Assembly: GCA_001567105.1 (NCBI GenBank)
Contig: LMZR01000053.1
Span: 47,761 to 111,760 of the forward strand
Reading direction: 5' to 3'
DNA length: 64,000 nucleotides
Source of the DNA: Chloroflexi bacterium OLB14
GTDB taxonomy: Bacteria > Chloroflexota > Anaerolineae > Anaerolineales > Villigracilaceae
Shown here: positions 25,598-35,486 of the stretch, piece after piece
Numbering within the stretch: position 1 is the first letter of the stretch
How the letters are laid out: each line of letters starts with the position of its first letter
Position numbers and translations under genes: made by a program
Notes under the pieces: generated by a model
The model's database searches: none
Told to the model about the DNA's origin: nothing
Seen by the model: only the letters and a program-made list of their open reading frames with translations

Positions 25598-26571
25598 TCT
25601 ACACTTTTCCTTGCCGCTAAAATATTTTCATGTGATGTGACATAAGGCACGACGCAACCTGTACTGAGGATGAATCGTTTACCCTCAGTTTGGGCAATGG
25701 CATCTTCCGCTTCATTTATGATTTCAGTCTGGTTACCGAATTGAAACGTATCCTGTCTGATTCCACCACATACCACACCTTTGATTAAATTCTGCGCTTC
25801 GATTAATGATGGATATGTTTCTCTGTCATGCCAGTTGACAATTGGAAAGTTCATTAAACGTAATAATGAAAAATAAACATCTTTACCATGTAGATGAAGC
25901 ATGTTACACCATAAATGTTCGGCTGGTTTTAATACTTCTTGGTCAAATGGTACGCAGATGTATTTATATTCTTCCAAATCTAATAAACTCGCTTGAGCAT
26001 GTTGCACAGCATAAAAAATTCCATCTACGCCAATGTCATTGACTGCTTCAATAAATTTGATAGTTGTCTTTGTGATGGTCTCTAAGCCTTTTATCACTGC
26101 TTGTGGATATTTTTGAATGTGTTCAAGTAATAAATGATTGCCTGCTAAATTTTTCGCTTGTGATAATGGATTGAAGACTGTTTGAATTAACGGAGTTTCA
26201 GGTGCAAGTTTCTGCTTGATGGAGCGTAAACAGGCTAATTGTCCAGAAAGATGCGGGGCAGTTAATGGGTCAAGAGCTTGAAGAGATTCCCAATCTTGTG
26301 GAGTCTGAATCACATGTTTTGTATAAGTGCGCGAACCTTCGGGGTTATTTTGCCATTCATCTTGCACGCCCCAATCTTTGACCATGAAAGACGAAGCGGG
26401 CGTAACTTTGACAATATCGAAATCATAGGTTTGTTGAAAATCAAGCGTGGCTTTAGCAAGTGATTCAGGATTTTGATCTTCATGCGGAAAATGTCGCCAC
26501 AACGCAATGGGTGTGCGATCTGGGGTTTCATGTTGCAGACAAGTTTGAATTCGTTCGCGATGTGTTGTCAT
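25594..26571 (-). CDS. Uroporphyrinogen decarboxylase-family protein
   Basis: 325 aa. The N-terminal TTHRERIQTCLQHETPDRTPIALWRHF and the later QTVFNPLSQAKNLAG and VNWHDRETYP match the UroD/MtaA superfamily. It is more divergent than true HemE, and members of this group are often corrinoid-dependent methyltransferases. No haem genes are nearby. It overlaps rsmD by 4 nt and directly abuts the upstream GNAT gene. Confidence 0.72.
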   Translation of the reverse strand: MTTHRERIQTCLQHETPDRTPIALWRHFPHEDQNPESLAKATLDFQQTYDFDIVKVTPASSFMVKDWGVQDEWQNNPEGSRTYTKHVIQTPQDWESLQALDPLTAPHLSGQLACLRSIKQKLAPETPLIQTVFNPLSQAKNLAGNHLLLEHIQKYPQAVIKGLETITKTTIKFIEAVNDIGVDGIFYAVQHAQASLLDLEEYKYICVPFDQEVLKPAEHLWCNMLHLHGKDVYFSLLRLMNFPIVNWHDRETYPSLIEAQNLIKGVVCGGIRQDTFQFGNQTEIINEAEDAIAQTEGKRFILSTGCVVPYVTSHENILAARKSVE

Positions 26572-27171
26572 TTATAAATTACTTTCAAGGCGGTGACGAT
26601 GATATGCGCCTTCACGAAAAGTTTTGATAATTGTAAACCCATTTGCTTGCGTGGCTTTCAGGCTGGCGATATTTTTTGATTCAACACTGGCAAATATTTT
26701 TTTATAGCCACGTTTGCGTCCTTCATCCATCAATGCTTTTTGTAAAGTTCTGCCTAATTTGTTTCCACGATATTTTGGATCAACTGTGAAATAAACACAC
26801 TCAATCGTATTCGGCTCGTCCATTTGGTTTTGAATAGTAATGCTTGAAATTATCATTTGAAAAAATGTAAGTGGCTTGGTAAATAAAACTTTGAGAATGT
26901 TTTTGATAAACCAAATTTTATCTTTTGTTAGTGCTGAAGTTAAAGCAGAAGGCTCAGGTGATGCAAGGCTAAAGCCCATAATTTCTTTTGTCTCATCATC
27001 TTGGGCATAAAAGCCAAAAGATTTTTCATCTTGAATTGCGTTTTCAAAATATCTTAAAACAAATGGATAACCAAGTTTGGATAATAAACCTGCATCGTGG
27101 AGTTGAATCTCTGCAATGCGAGGTAGAAGTTGTGGGGAAATATTTTTGAGTGGGTGAAGAGTGTGGGACAT
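26572..27171 (-). CDS. GNAT-family acetyltransferase
   Basis: 199 aa. The fold is recognised from CVYFTVDPKYRGNKLGRTLQKALMDE (the R/QxxGxG/A acetyl-CoA loop is RGNKLG), followed by ASVESKNIASLKATQANGFTII. The target is unknown. Its stop abuts the start of the UroD-family gene, implying co-translation. Confidence 0.8.
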   Translation of the reverse strand: MSHTLHPLKNISPQLLPRIAEIQLHDAGLLSKLGYPFVLRYFENAIQDEKSFGFYAQDDETKEIMGFSLASPEPSALTSALTKDKIWFIKNILKVLFTKPLTFFQMIISSITIQNQMDEPNTIECVYFTVDPKYRGNKLGRTLQKALMDEGRKRGYKKIFASVESKNIASLKATQANGFTIIKTFREGAYHRHRLESNL

Positions 27172-27194
27172 AAATTATATGAAGTCGATTTGTT

Positions 27195-27250
27195 TTGGAA
27201 TCAAGAAGCTCGCTTCTTGACTTTCAAGTGGCAAGCCACTTGATTCCAAA
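27195..27250. repeat. Palindromic repeat (TTGGAATCAAG family)
   Basis: TTGGAATCAAG and its complement at the end (CTTGATTCCAA) enclose GAAGCTCGCTTC and AGTGGCAAGCCACT hairpins. It lies between the GNAT and FemAB-like genes. Confidence 0.65.
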
Positions 27251-27253
27251 TTT

Positions 27254-28276
27254 CTAAACCAATCCGCGAATCAAATAGGGTCCAATCAAACGCACAACAA
27301 AACTTGGTAGGCGTTTCCAAACTGCAATAGCAAGTTGAAATTTTGGACTCTTTTGATTCAATGATGGAATTTCATTTCCTTTTGCTAACCAATACCAATA
27401 CGATAATAATTTTTTTTGTGGTGCCCATTTTGATTTGAACATATCATTGCCTGAACCAATCAAACTTCGTCCTAAATCAAAAGTTGAAAATCCTTTTTGC
27501 ATGGCGTGTTCAATCACCGACCAGTATAAAAATTCACCTGCATAATTGGAACGAGCAAAATGTAAAATGTTGGCATGTAAATTGAAAATCGTTTTATCTT
27601 GATAAATAAAAACGCCGCCACCTGTAATTTTCCCGCGCGAGTCATAAGTCACTGCGAATTGTAAAGCCTCACCTAAATATTGCGCCATTGTTTGTAAATA
27701 TTTTTTGGCATGATACGGCGAACCTAACTCGTGCATACTTTTTGCAATCGCTTCGTAGGCATCATCCAATAAATCTAAATGACCAAAACGAATTTGAAAA
27801 TTTTTCTTCAATGATTTGCGAATGTGATTGCGATGGTCAGATGAAAACTTTTTTAACAAGTCATCTGGATTTAGAGTCAAATCTATCAGATAAGTTTGAT
27901 AGATGGGATTCGTTAACCAATTATCAGGTGGGGATGAGGCGGATTCATCAAAACGAATTGAGATATATTCCGCTTCAACTTCGACTGCAAGTTGTTTCGC
28001 TGATTCTAAAAGTTTATTTCTGGCTGATTCATTTTGAAATGCAAATCCGCCGTAATTGCCAAATGGTGCAGTGGAAAGATAATGTCCAAAAATTGGATGT
28101 TTGATTTCAGCCAGTGACAATGCGCCAGTGATGTGATTATTTTCAGTTGCAACGAAGCGATGAATTTTGTGCTGATAAATTTCATGCACAAAATTCATCC
28201 ATGAATCAAGCCCAACGTAGCTGAGTTGATTTTCAAGATGCGGCGCGTTGATTGAATTAACTTTTTGAATGTTCAT
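27254..28276 (-). CDS. FemAB/GNAT-like peptidyltransferase-type protein
   Basis: 340 aa. The pattern of FemAB-type tandem GNAT proteins is visible: WMNFVHEIYQHKIHRFVATENNHITGALSLAEIK in the first half and KITGGGVFIYQDKTIFNLHAN, then AGEFLYWSVIEHAMQKGFSTFDLGRSL, in the second. Such proteins add amino acids to peptidoglycan or modify exopolysaccharide (PEP-CTERM/XrtA-associated subgroup). It overlaps the polysaccharide deacetylase by 20 nt once that gene's frame is repaired, pointing to a shared role in cell-surface sugars. Confidence 0.75.
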   Translation of the reverse strand: MNIQKVNSINAPHLENQLSYVGLDSWMNFVHEIYQHKIHRFVATENNHITGALSLAEIKHPIFGHYLSTAPFGNYGGFAFQNESARNKLLESAKQLAVEVEAEYISIRFDESASSPPDNWLTNPIYQTYLIDLTLNPDDLLKKFSSDHRNHIRKSLKKNFQIRFGHLDLLDDAYEAIAKSMHELGSPYHAKKYLQTMAQYLGEALQFAVTYDSRGKITGGGVFIYQDKTIFNLHANILHFARSNYAGEFLYWSVIEHAMQKGFSTFDLGRSLIGSGNDMFKSKWAPQKKLLSYWYWLAKGNEIPSLNQKSPKFQLAIAVWKRLPSFVVRLIGPYLIRGLV

Positions 28277-29099
28277 TCAGATAGTCTTTCATGGTAGAAG
28301 TTGGAAAGTTCTTTAACAAGTCTTTCAGAAATGCGGATTTATTAAGTGTAAACGGATATAACAATGGGTGATACAGCATATCTACGGCGAATTTTTTTTG
28401 TAAAAATTTTGTGGTGAAATAATTTCGTAGGGATGTAAAAAGATAACGGGACTCAAGCCTGCTTTCAATTCTTTTTCGATGATATTGAAAACTGTTTTGG
28501 GGAATAATCCGCTCATCATGCTAGAGCCGTAAGGGAATTCACCACGAATGACTAATGATAAATTCATATTGCGTGGTGCTGATATTTTTTTAGGTTTTGA
28601 TAATAAAGGAAATGTGCTAACTGGCACTTCACTAATCTTTCCTTTTTGAATCACATTTCCACTGGGGGCATAGACGGAAGAACTGTAAGTGAAATTATAT
28701 TTTTCTAAAAGTGGATAAACACCTTCGACTGTGTTAATCATCGGGGCGCGATAGCCTTGCACGTTATATTTTTTTCGCCACTCAGCCGAGGCTTTGAAAT
28801 CTTTTTCTATTTCATTTATATCAGTTAACCGCCGATGAATTTGACAATGAAGCCCAACCTCGTGACCTGCTGATAATATTTTTGGAGGCAAATCAGGATA
28901 CCAGTCAATCAATTCGCCAACTAAATAAAACGAAACTTTTTTATCCGCAAAAAATTTCTAGAATTGGGTCAATGACTTGGTTGCAAAAATTATCGTCTAA
29001 CTCAAAGCGTTTTTGTGCTGGTAGAAAATCATAACGCCGAGATGGCGCGAACCATGATTCGTAGTCTATGGTGAGGAGGAGGCGGGGGGAGGGAGGCAT
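28257..29099 (-). CDS. Polysaccharide deacetylase-family protein with two frameshifts
   Basis: About 280 aa repaired. LLLTIDYESWF is the deacetylase motif 1 region, and GHEVGLHCQIHRRLTDI carries the metal-binding histidines. An extra T in a T6 run near 28957-28962 splits off the N-terminus; reading through gives ILEIFADKKVSFYLVGELIDWYP. A missing T near 28402 truncates the C-terminus; repair extends it to TAA at 28257. It would remove N-acetyl groups from a surface glycan. The start ATG at 29099 has no clear ribosome site. Confidence 0.75.
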
Positions 29100-29145
29100 G
29101 AGTAATTCGTGATGCGTAATGCGTAATTGGTAAATTGTAATTGGA

Positions 29146-30739
29146 TTATGGAACTTGTTTGATGACGCAGAATGTTGCGCCTTGCCTTTCAATTGTGATT
29201 AAGGCAGGAACGTCACGCATAAAGCGTAAATCTTCATTTGAGCGAGTGCTGACTAAATAATAATCTCCAGTTTGCATTTGATTTTGTTCAGTGCGAAAAT
29301 CTCGAATGGTGATGTTGTCGTTGGCGTAATAAGCGGCGATGTATGGTTCGCGACGCACAAATAAGTTAACGGGTTCATTTGTTATTTGATTTAATTCTAA
29401 AACGGCTTCGCGATAACAAGTCAGCCAATATTCTGTTTCATAATTTCGAAATGCGCCAGAAACTCCGCCAATGAAGTTGTTGTAATAAGCATATTGATAG
29501 GGATGAAGTTGAACGATAGGAACAATTCCGAATGAAAGAATCAACGCAATAGATAGAATTTGCAAATAGGAATTTTTTATTAACTCAAATAATTTTTCAA
29601 ATGCAAAGCCTGTGAAAATAAAAAATGGGTGGCAAGATGAAAAGGAAATGACGATAACCATCATACATGGAAGGTCTGCGAAGTAAAACGTAAGCAAGCG
29701 GAATTAAAAACCAAAGCAAAACAATAAAGAGTGAAATTCTTTTTTGATGATTTGATTTCCAAAAAGCAAAAAGCAAACCAAGAATAAATAAAATCCACAC
29801 AGGCTCGCTCTGCGTGTAGCCAAGAAGAAGTGGCAGATAGCGGAGAGGGACTTCGCCTGCTTGATAATTATTTCCCATAAATAAAACATTTAATTGAGTT
29901 GGGTTATCAGACATGAATGCGAAAACTTGGATAAATGTTTGCAGTGGATTAATCCACAAGTAGGGCCAGGTGATAAATGAAATTATCAAGGAAAGAAAAG
30001 CGTAGGTTGTGAATAGTTTTATGAAGTTATTAAATTTTATTTTATTTTCAACTTTCATTGCCGAAGATGACGGCTGGAGCATTTGACTCAGCGCATATAA
30101 AACAGTTAACACAGCGGCTAATGGACCTAAGACTCGAATCGAAGTTGCTATGCCCATGAAGAATGAGGCAAGCAAAATTTTTATAACCCTCACCCTAGCC
30201 CTCTCCCTAACAAGGAGAGGGAACTTAATGAATTCATCTACCATTTCAAAACCAAAATACATTGAGCCGATGAAGAAAACTAAAAATGGAATATCTTTTG
30301 GGTTTATAAAACTATGTCCCCAAAAAACAGGTTGGTAGCAAAATAATAAAGTCGCTGAAACAGCACCCAACTGGCTCATCCATTTTGAAGCGAAGCGATA
30401 GAAAAGATAAATGCCGAGTTGAAATGTCAAGAAGTTAATCAAGTGCCAAGCAGAGGCGTTATCTAAAAATAATTTTAAAAATGAAACGATGGGATAAACA
30501 ATAATTATGTAAGCGGGTCCGCGGTTGGCGTGATCACTAGCACTTGAACCAAAAGCATTTTGCAAATCAAAATTTTCAGCAAACCAGTTGTGTGGCGCGT
30601 AAGCATATTGCAAGGCATCGGCATAATCGTAAAACAGCGGTTCATCCCATGAATAACCGTAATCACGAAATATAAAAATGCCGATGATTAAATTAATCGT
30701 CAGCAAAATGATGATGGGTTGTTTGATGATTTTTTGCAT
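29146..30739 (-). CDS. GT-C-type membrane glycosyltransferase, one frameshift
   Basis: About 530 aa repaired, with about ten hydrophobic segments. The early luminal loop DYGYSWDEPLFYDYADAL holds the acidic motif expected of GT39-like enzymes. A T6 run near 29615-29620 breaks the frame; the two halves join at DGYRHFLFILPP and FIFTGFAFEKLFELIK. A short repeat unit (30187-30226) is translated in frame as FPLLVRERARVRV. The C-terminal soluble part contains FVRREPYIAAYYANDNITIRD. The donor is probably a polyprenyl-linked sugar; the acceptor is unknown. Confidence 0.75.
30187..30226. repeat. CCCTCACCCTAGCCCTCTCCC repeat inside a coding sequence
   Basis: CCCTCACCCTAG, then CCCTCTCCCT and AGGAGAGGG, forms a small hairpin. 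This sequence type is known as an interspersed repeat in many bacterial genomes. Here it is in frame within the membrane glycosyltransferase gene. Confidence 0.6.
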
Positions 30740-30750
30740 GATGAAAATAA

Positions 30751-30771
30751 CGCCGCCGAAGACGGCGGCTT
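30751..30771. terminator. GC-rich hairpin between two minus-strand genes
   Basis: CGCCGCCG-AAGA-CGGCGGC is a tight stem-loop with a short A/T-poor flank, between the glycosyltransferase start and the thioesterase stop. It is probably the terminator of the thioesterase transcript, though no long U tract is seen. Confidence 0.45.
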
Positions 30772-30781
30772 GAGCATAAAA

Positions 30782-31249
30782 TTATTTTTGCGAAATGCGG
30801 CGCTTCTGACGTGCTTCGGCTTGTTTCATTCTTTCAGCATCGTCTTCACTTTCAGCGACGAGTGGTGGCACAGCAGTTGGCTTTTCATTTTCATCTAGCG
30901 CAACATAAACGAGATAAGCAGTGTTGGTGTGTGTTCGTTCACCTGTAATTGGATTTTGCGAAACGACTTGTACTTCTGCTTCCATTGATGTTCTGCCCGT
31001 GTAGGTGACTTCGGCGTTGAGTGTAACTAAATCACCAAGTTTGATTGGTTCACGAAATGTCATTGAGTCAACGGCAACGGTGACAACACGCGTTTGGGCA
31101 TGTTTCATACAAGCCAATGCGCCTGCTTCATCTACAAGTTTCATAATCCAACCACCATGAACATTGCCGAGATTGTTGGCTTGTGATGGTTGCATGAGTT
31201 GTGCAAGTGTAATGCGTGAGTTGTGTGGGGTTTTTAGGTTTTGAGTCAT
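30782..31249 (-). CDS. Acyl-CoA thioesterase, hotdog fold (YciA/ACOT-like)
   Basis: 155 aa. The segment GNVHGGWIMKLVDEAGALACMKHA is the hallmark active-site helix region of YciA/BACH-type thioesterases, including the aspartate in LVDEAG. VTVAVDSMTFREPIKLGDLVTLNAEV follows. It hydrolyses acyl-CoA to free acid and CoA, in keeping with the acyl-CoA metabolism genes elsewhere in the window. Confidence 0.88.
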   Translation of the reverse strand: MTQNLKTPHNSRITLAQLMQPSQANNLGNVHGGWIMKLVDEAGALACMKHAQTRVVTVAVDSMTFREPIKLGDLVTLNAEVTYTGRTSMEAEVQVVSQNPITGERTHTNTAYLVYVALDENEKPTAVPPLVAESEDDAERMKQAEARQKRRISQK

Positions 31250-31259
31250 GTGATTTTGT

Positions 31260-31327
31260 GGGGCAACATTTATGTTGCTTTTCTTTTATAAAAAATTTAT
31301 GTAGTGTGATAAATCTCGCTGTACTTA
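31260..31327. repeat. Double-hairpin repeat, second stem degenerate
   Basis: GGCAACATTTATGTTGC matches the first palindrome of the family; the second (GTGATAAATCTCGCTGTAC) is only half conserved. It lies between the thioesterase and the following small gene. Confidence 0.6.
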
Positions 31328-31329
31328 GT

Positions 31330-31698
31330 CTAATCCAAATCTTCTCGCGATTCGCCAGCATCGGTGGTGTGTAAGCGTTCGGGCATTTCTATTAGTACAT
31401 CAATTAATGAATGACTTAGTTCGGGCATCATGGGCGCTAGCGGAATATTAGCAGGTAATGAAATTTTTTTCGGAGCAGGTGGCAGTTTGAGGCGAGGTCG
31501 AAGCGTGGCGGTGGATCGTGTGCGCACAATGCGTGGGTCATTGGTTAAGATGCCAATATATTCTCCTAGCACAGAGTAGACTTCTCGCTGAGATGTGACG
31601 AAGCCAATCCATTCGCCATTGCGATTAAATAAATAAGGGTATTGTAAAAAGGCTTCGGGGTCACCTTGGGTGGTGTAAATAGGAATTATCTTGCTCAT
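31330..31698 (-). CDS. Conserved-looking hypothetical protein, 122 aa
   Basis: 122 aa, soluble, family not recognised. The N-terminal half is strand-rich (YPYLFNRNGEWIGFVTSQREVYSVLGEYIGIL) and the C-terminal half is proline-rich (LKLPPAPKKISLPANIPLAPMM). It sits 7 nt downstream of the GtrA gene in the same orientation, so it is probably translated from the UXS-GtrA message. Confidence 0.6.
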   Translation of the reverse strand: MSKIIPIYTTQGDPEAFLQYPYLFNRNGEWIGFVTSQREVYSVLGEYIGILTNDPRIVRTRSTATLRPRLKLPPAPKKISLPANIPLAPMMPELSHSLIDVLIEMPERLHTTDAGESREDLD

Positions 31699-31705
31699 AG
31701 TTTAC

Positions 31706-32174
31706 CTACTGATCTGTATCGTTATCAATATCATTATACGTCCAATATCGGTTAATGAAGAAGTTCCATAACATGACAACTCCAACAGCGGCGGCGAGGG
31801 TTAAGTTGCGGGCATAAAATTCGGCAGTGATATAAGTTGTGTGGAATGTGTTTTCAACAAATTTTAATACAGGTGGTTCGAGAAAGTGCAGGGTTGGGAT
31901 GCGAATCGCAACACCTGCTACATTGACAATAAAGAACATACCAAGTTGATTGAAAAGTGGACGTGAACGAGATTCTGGGTACGTCCAAAAAACGATTCCA
32001 TGTAAAGTTATTGATGACTGCTACAATGAATGAGATTGTGCCAGCAAAAACCAAAGACATATTTAGCCAATGAGACAGGACGTTCATTACTAAAAAATCA
32101 ATCAATGCACCTAAGGCACCGACCATTGCAAATTTGATAAACCTTTTTTGTTCTTTTCTTTCAGTCAGAATCAT
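31706..32174 (-). CDS. GtrA-family membrane protein, one frameshift
   Basis: About 155 aa repaired, with four membrane helices. The start [27 protein letters not shown] is typical of GtrA-like flippases of lipid-linked sugars. An extra T in a T6 run near 31990-31995 breaks the frame after NNFTWNRF; removing it gives [19 protein letters not shown] and joins the second half. It overlaps the UDP-sugar decarboxylase gene by 4 nt. Confidence 0.8.
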
Positions 32175-33130
32175 GCCAACCCTAATTTTTGTTTAAAGAA
32201 TGGAATGGTTTTACGAATACCTTCTTCAAGGTCAATTTTTGGTTCCCAGTGTAAGATTTGTTTTGCGCGAGAGATATTTGGCTGACGCATTTGCGGATCA
32301 CGCGCACTGCGAGCATCTTCTTTGAAGACAATCCCTGCTGAGTTACCTGTGATTTTGTTAATGGCTTGCGCAAATTGCAAAATGGTCATTTCTACGGGGT
32401 TGCCAATGTTTACTGGCATGTGTTCATTTGAATACAGTAATTTAACAATGCCGTCAACTAAATCGTCAACATAACAGAATGAACGTGTCTGGCTTCCATC
32501 ACCATATACAGTTAATGGTTCTCCAAGTAAAGCTTGCTTTAATAAATTAGGTAAGGCACGGCCATCTTCTAAATCCATGCGTGGGCCATAAGTATTAAAG
32601 ATTCTGACGATGCTGGTATTAACTCCATGAAAGCGATGATATGCCATTGTCAATGATTCAGCGAAGCGTTTGGCTTCATCATATACGGCACGTTCACCAA
32701 CGGGGTCAACATTGCCTGTATATGTTTCTGCTTGCGGGTGAACTTCAGGGTCGCCATAAATTTCACTGGTTGAGGCTAATAAAAAACGTGAGCCACTATG
32801 GCGTGCGATGCCTAAACAATTGTGCGTGCCTAGTGCACCTGCTTTCATAGTTTGAATTGGTAAGTTGAAATAACCTGATTTTGACTGTGGATTGGGGCTA
32901 GCAGGTGAAGCAAAATGTAAGATGGCATCTATTTTGCCTGTGACGAAAATGTAATTTGAAACATCTCGTTTATAAAAAGAAAATTTTTCGTTGCCAGCAA
33001 GATGGGCAATATTATCTGGGTTGCCAGTAATGAAATTATCTATGCCAATGACTTCATGTCCATCTGCTAATAAGTGGTCACAGAGATGTGAGCCTAGAAA
33101 ACCTGCCGCGCCTGTTATTAAAATTCGCAT
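32171..33130 (-). CDS. NAD-dependent epimerase/dehydratase, probable UDP-glucuronate decarboxylase
   Basis: 319 aa. The Rossmann motif is [17 protein letters not shown], the catalytic region is [18 protein letters not shown], and the YxxxK pair is in YDEAKRFAE. The spacing and sequence are those of UDP-xylose synthases, which turn UDP-glucuronate into UDP-xylose for surface glycans. AAGGA precedes the ATG. It is followed by the GtrA gene with a 4-nt overlap. Confidence 0.83.
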   Translation of the reverse strand: MRILITGAAGFLGSHLCDHLLADGHEVIGIDNFITGNPDNIAHLAGNEKFSFYKRDVSNYIFVTGKIDAILHFASPASPNPQSKSGYFNLPIQTMKAGALGTHNCLGIARHSGSRFLLASTSEIYGDPEVHPQAETYTGNVDPVGERAVYDEAKRFAESLTMAYHRFHGVNTSIVRIFNTYGPRMDLEDGRALPNLLKQALLGEPLTVYGDGSQTRSFCYVDDLVDGIVKLLYSNEHMPVNIGNPVEMTILQFAQAINKITGNSAGIVFKEDARSARDPQMRQPNISRAKQILHWEPKIDLEEGIRKTIPFFKQKLGLA

Positions 33131-33196
33131 TTGTGTATTTTTCCTTAATTAGAGTTTTTGAATCTAATGGGAGCAAACTCCCTTATTCCAAAATAT

Positions 33197-34786
33197 TTAT
33201 TTCCAAGCAATTTCGGTGATTAAGCCATCACCTGTTACTTGATAACTTTGTCCACTGCCACTATCAATCAAGTATAAGTTACCTTGATGATTCACGGCGA
33301 TAAAATAACCTGCTTGCCCTGTCAATGGAGCAGGTGCCCAAACAGGCACTTGCGGTTCAATACCATTCACATCTGCTGAGGGAAAAAGCAATCTGCTATT
33401 TGAGCCATCTCTATCCATCACCATTAAACGATAACGGCTAGTATCACTTTGTTCTACAAACACAGATTGTAAATAAGCAATTTGAAAGGATTGTTCTTTA
33501 TTGTTTATCTCAATTGGTGAAACAGAAGGATATGCAAACATGCCTGTTGAATTAACCATGCTGACATGCGCTTCATTATTGAACGAGAGGGCTGATACGT
33601 CAAAATAAGGCGATTCTTCGCTGGTAATTGGTGCAGGTGCTGAGGCGTGATTGACGAAATATAAACTTTTGCCATCTGCGCCCCACACAATAGGAGGAAT
33701 CCATGCCCAATCGCTGTGTGTGTTCAAAGGTGTAATATCAAGCAATGGTTTGAGATAGCCTTTATCTTGGTCAACGAAACCGATGCCATCAGGTCTTGAG
33801 TATGCTAAACGTCCATCAGGCGCAAAGGCGAAATTCATGCCCCACCATCCATACACGCCACCACTACTTGCAGATAATAATTTTCTTGGTGATGATGTAT
33901 TGGTAATGCTAACTCGATATAAATCATTATTGGCTTGCCAACCTGGTGCTGTGCTGCGTGGTTCTACTGTTGAATAAGCAACTGAATTTGTACCAGGAAT
34001 CCATTCTGCAAAGTGGACAACATTTTTACCACCTAATGAAAATGGTTTGGGATCTAAATTTTTTGTACGCACTGCCCATAATGTATTAATCTCTTCATCG
34101 GCTGGTTTGTTTGATCTTCTGGTAAACACTAAATATTCACCATTGGGTGATAGTGTAAAAATTCTGCCATCTAAATCACCAGTGCTGACGATGACTCTAC
34201 GATTAGCAGTTGAGCCTTCCATAATCCACGCATTGCCACCTGCTAAATAAGCAATGGTGCCAGGGATGTTTAATGGAGTAAATGAGGCTTGTGCGCCGAC
34301 CATGACAATTTCTGGCAAGGCTTCATTAATCACAACTGTTTTGACAGTCGTTTTGCTGACTTCGATGCCATTTTCTAAAATTCTGCGCGTGGTGACTTCT
34401 TCTAATCCGTTTATGCCTGCTTGTACTAAACGAGTTTCACCTTCGGGTAATGTTTCGTTTCTGACAACTTGTCTTTCAAATGGAACGATGACTTGTTCAG
34501 TTTCAAATTTTTCTTCAACACGTGTTAAGGTGATTAAGTCACCTTCGCTTAAGACAACATAAAATGGTGGTTCTGTTTTATCTAAATTGCCGACAGTGAT
34601 ACCAGCAGTTTGTAAGGCTTGTGATACTGTACTTCCTGAGGGAACATCTACAGCATAGGTTTGGTTATCCACTGAGATGTTAATGGTGATATCTTCACCA
34701 AGTTGTGGTGAACGACAAGAAATTATCAGCCAAGTTAAAAGCAGATGGAGCAAAACCAATTTGAAGCGCGGTTTGAAGCGAAGCAT
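33197..34786 (-). CDS. Lipoprotein with DUF348-like and G5 domains plus a TolB-like propeller
   Basis: 529 aa. A lipobox-like LIISC is at about residue 23. Residues about 33-90 resemble the ubiquitin-like DUF348 domain (VSQALQTAGITVG), and 90-165 a G5 domain (ETLPEGETRLVQAGINGLEEV, then VSKTTVKTVV). The rest is a WD40/PD40-type beta-propeller (SPNGEYLVFTRR, APDGRLAYSRPDG, WGADGKSLYFVN). G5 domains occur in cell-wall-binding proteins, so this probably lies at the cell surface. It sits 11 nt after the lipoprotein gene at 34798-35370. Confidence 0.75.
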   Translation of the reverse strand: MLRFKPRFKLVLLHLLLTWLIISCRSPQLGEDITINISVDNQTYAVDVPSGSTVSQALQTAGITVGNLDKTEPPFYVVLSEGDLITLTRVEEKFETEQVIVPFERQVVRNETLPEGETRLVQAGINGLEEVTTRRILENGIEVSKTTVKTVVINEALPEIVMVGAQASFTPLNIPGTIAYLAGGNAWIMEGSTANRRVIVSTGDLDGRIFTLSPNGEYLVFTRRSNKPADEEINTLWAVRTKNLDPKPFSLGGKNVVHFAEWIPGTNSVAYSTVEPRSTAPGWQANNDLYRVSITNTSSPRKLLSASSGGVYGWWGMNFAFAPDGRLAYSRPDGIGFVDQDKGYLKPLLDITPLNTHSDWAWIPPIVWGADGKSLYFVNHASAPAPITSEESPYFDVSALSFNNEAHVSMVNSTGMFAYPSVSPIEINNKEQSFQIAYLQSVFVEQSDTSRYRLMVMDRDGSNSRLLFPSADVNGIEPQVPVWAPAPLTGQAGYFIAVNHQGNLYLIDSGSGQSYQVTGDGLITEIAWK

Positions 34787-34797
34787 GTCAGGTATAA

Positions 34798-35370
34798 TTA
34801 TTTAATTCGTCCTGTGATGGTCATTATGCCATCTGCGATGGTGATGGTTTCTAATCGAAATCCAACTGCAACGGGACCGAATGAACCTGTGAAGGCTTCA
34901 TCGATGAGTGCGCTTAAGGCGTTGTTGATGCCTTCGGGCGCTGGGATGGGACCAAAATCGGCTGAGGCGATTTCGATTTTTGGTGCGCCTGTGGTTGGGT
35001 CTATGGTGACGTTCATGGTGATAAGCATATTGGCTGTGAACCAACCGCGTGTGATTTTTCCGTACATTTGCATTTGACCGTTGCGTAGATAAATTTGCGG
35101 GTCTGTGAATGGTGGATTTTCTTGTGCGGCGATTTTTTCTGCCATGAAAGATGTCAGTTGACTTTCTGTTAATTGCATGGTGATGACGCCTGTTTCGGCA
35201 CCTGATAAAATAGTTTGTTCGATGATGTTTTGCATGTTGAGTGCTTCATCGGGTGATGGTGTGATGATTTGTTCTGGGTAATCTGGTCCGCCAACGTTGA
35301 TGCCACAGGCAAGTGATGCAAGGATTAATGAGGTAATAAAAATTGTGAATGTTGATTTTTGTTTTTTCAT
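34798..35370 (-). CDS. Hypothetical lipoprotein
   Basis: 190 aa. The signal peptide ends with the lipobox LASLACGIN near residue 22. The remainder is soluble, with alternating strands (TGVITMQLTESQLTSFMAEK, MQMYGKITRGWFTANMLITM) reminiscent of lipid- or polymer-binding folds. No family is recognised with confidence. AGGAAAA precedes the ATG. It forms a two-gene unit with the G5/propeller lipoprotein. Confidence 0.7.
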   Translation of the reverse strand: MKKQKSTFTIFITSLILASLACGINVGGPDYPEQIITPSPDEALNMQNIIEQTILSGAETGVITMQLTESQLTSFMAEKIAAQENPPFTDPQIYLRNGQMQMYGKITRGWFTANMLITMNVTIDPTTGAPKIEIASADFGPIPAPEGINNALSALIDEAFTGSFGPVAVGFRLETITIADGIMTITGRIK

Positions 35371-35383
35371 TTTTTATTTTCCT

Positions 35384-35456
35384 ATCCGCTAATCTGCGCG
35401 AATTTTCGCTAATGATTAATAATTCGTGCGGATTAATGTAGATTAGCGGATAAATA
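35384..35456. repeat. Palindromic sequence in divergent intergenic region
   Basis: CTATCCGCTAATCT and AGATTAGCGGATA form terminal arms around AATTTTCGCTAATG/ATTAATAATTCG. It lies between the divergent lipoprotein and scpB genes and may overlap their promoters. Confidence 0.6.
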
Positions 35457-35486
35457 TTTTTATAAATTTCTTGGAGTAATTATAGC

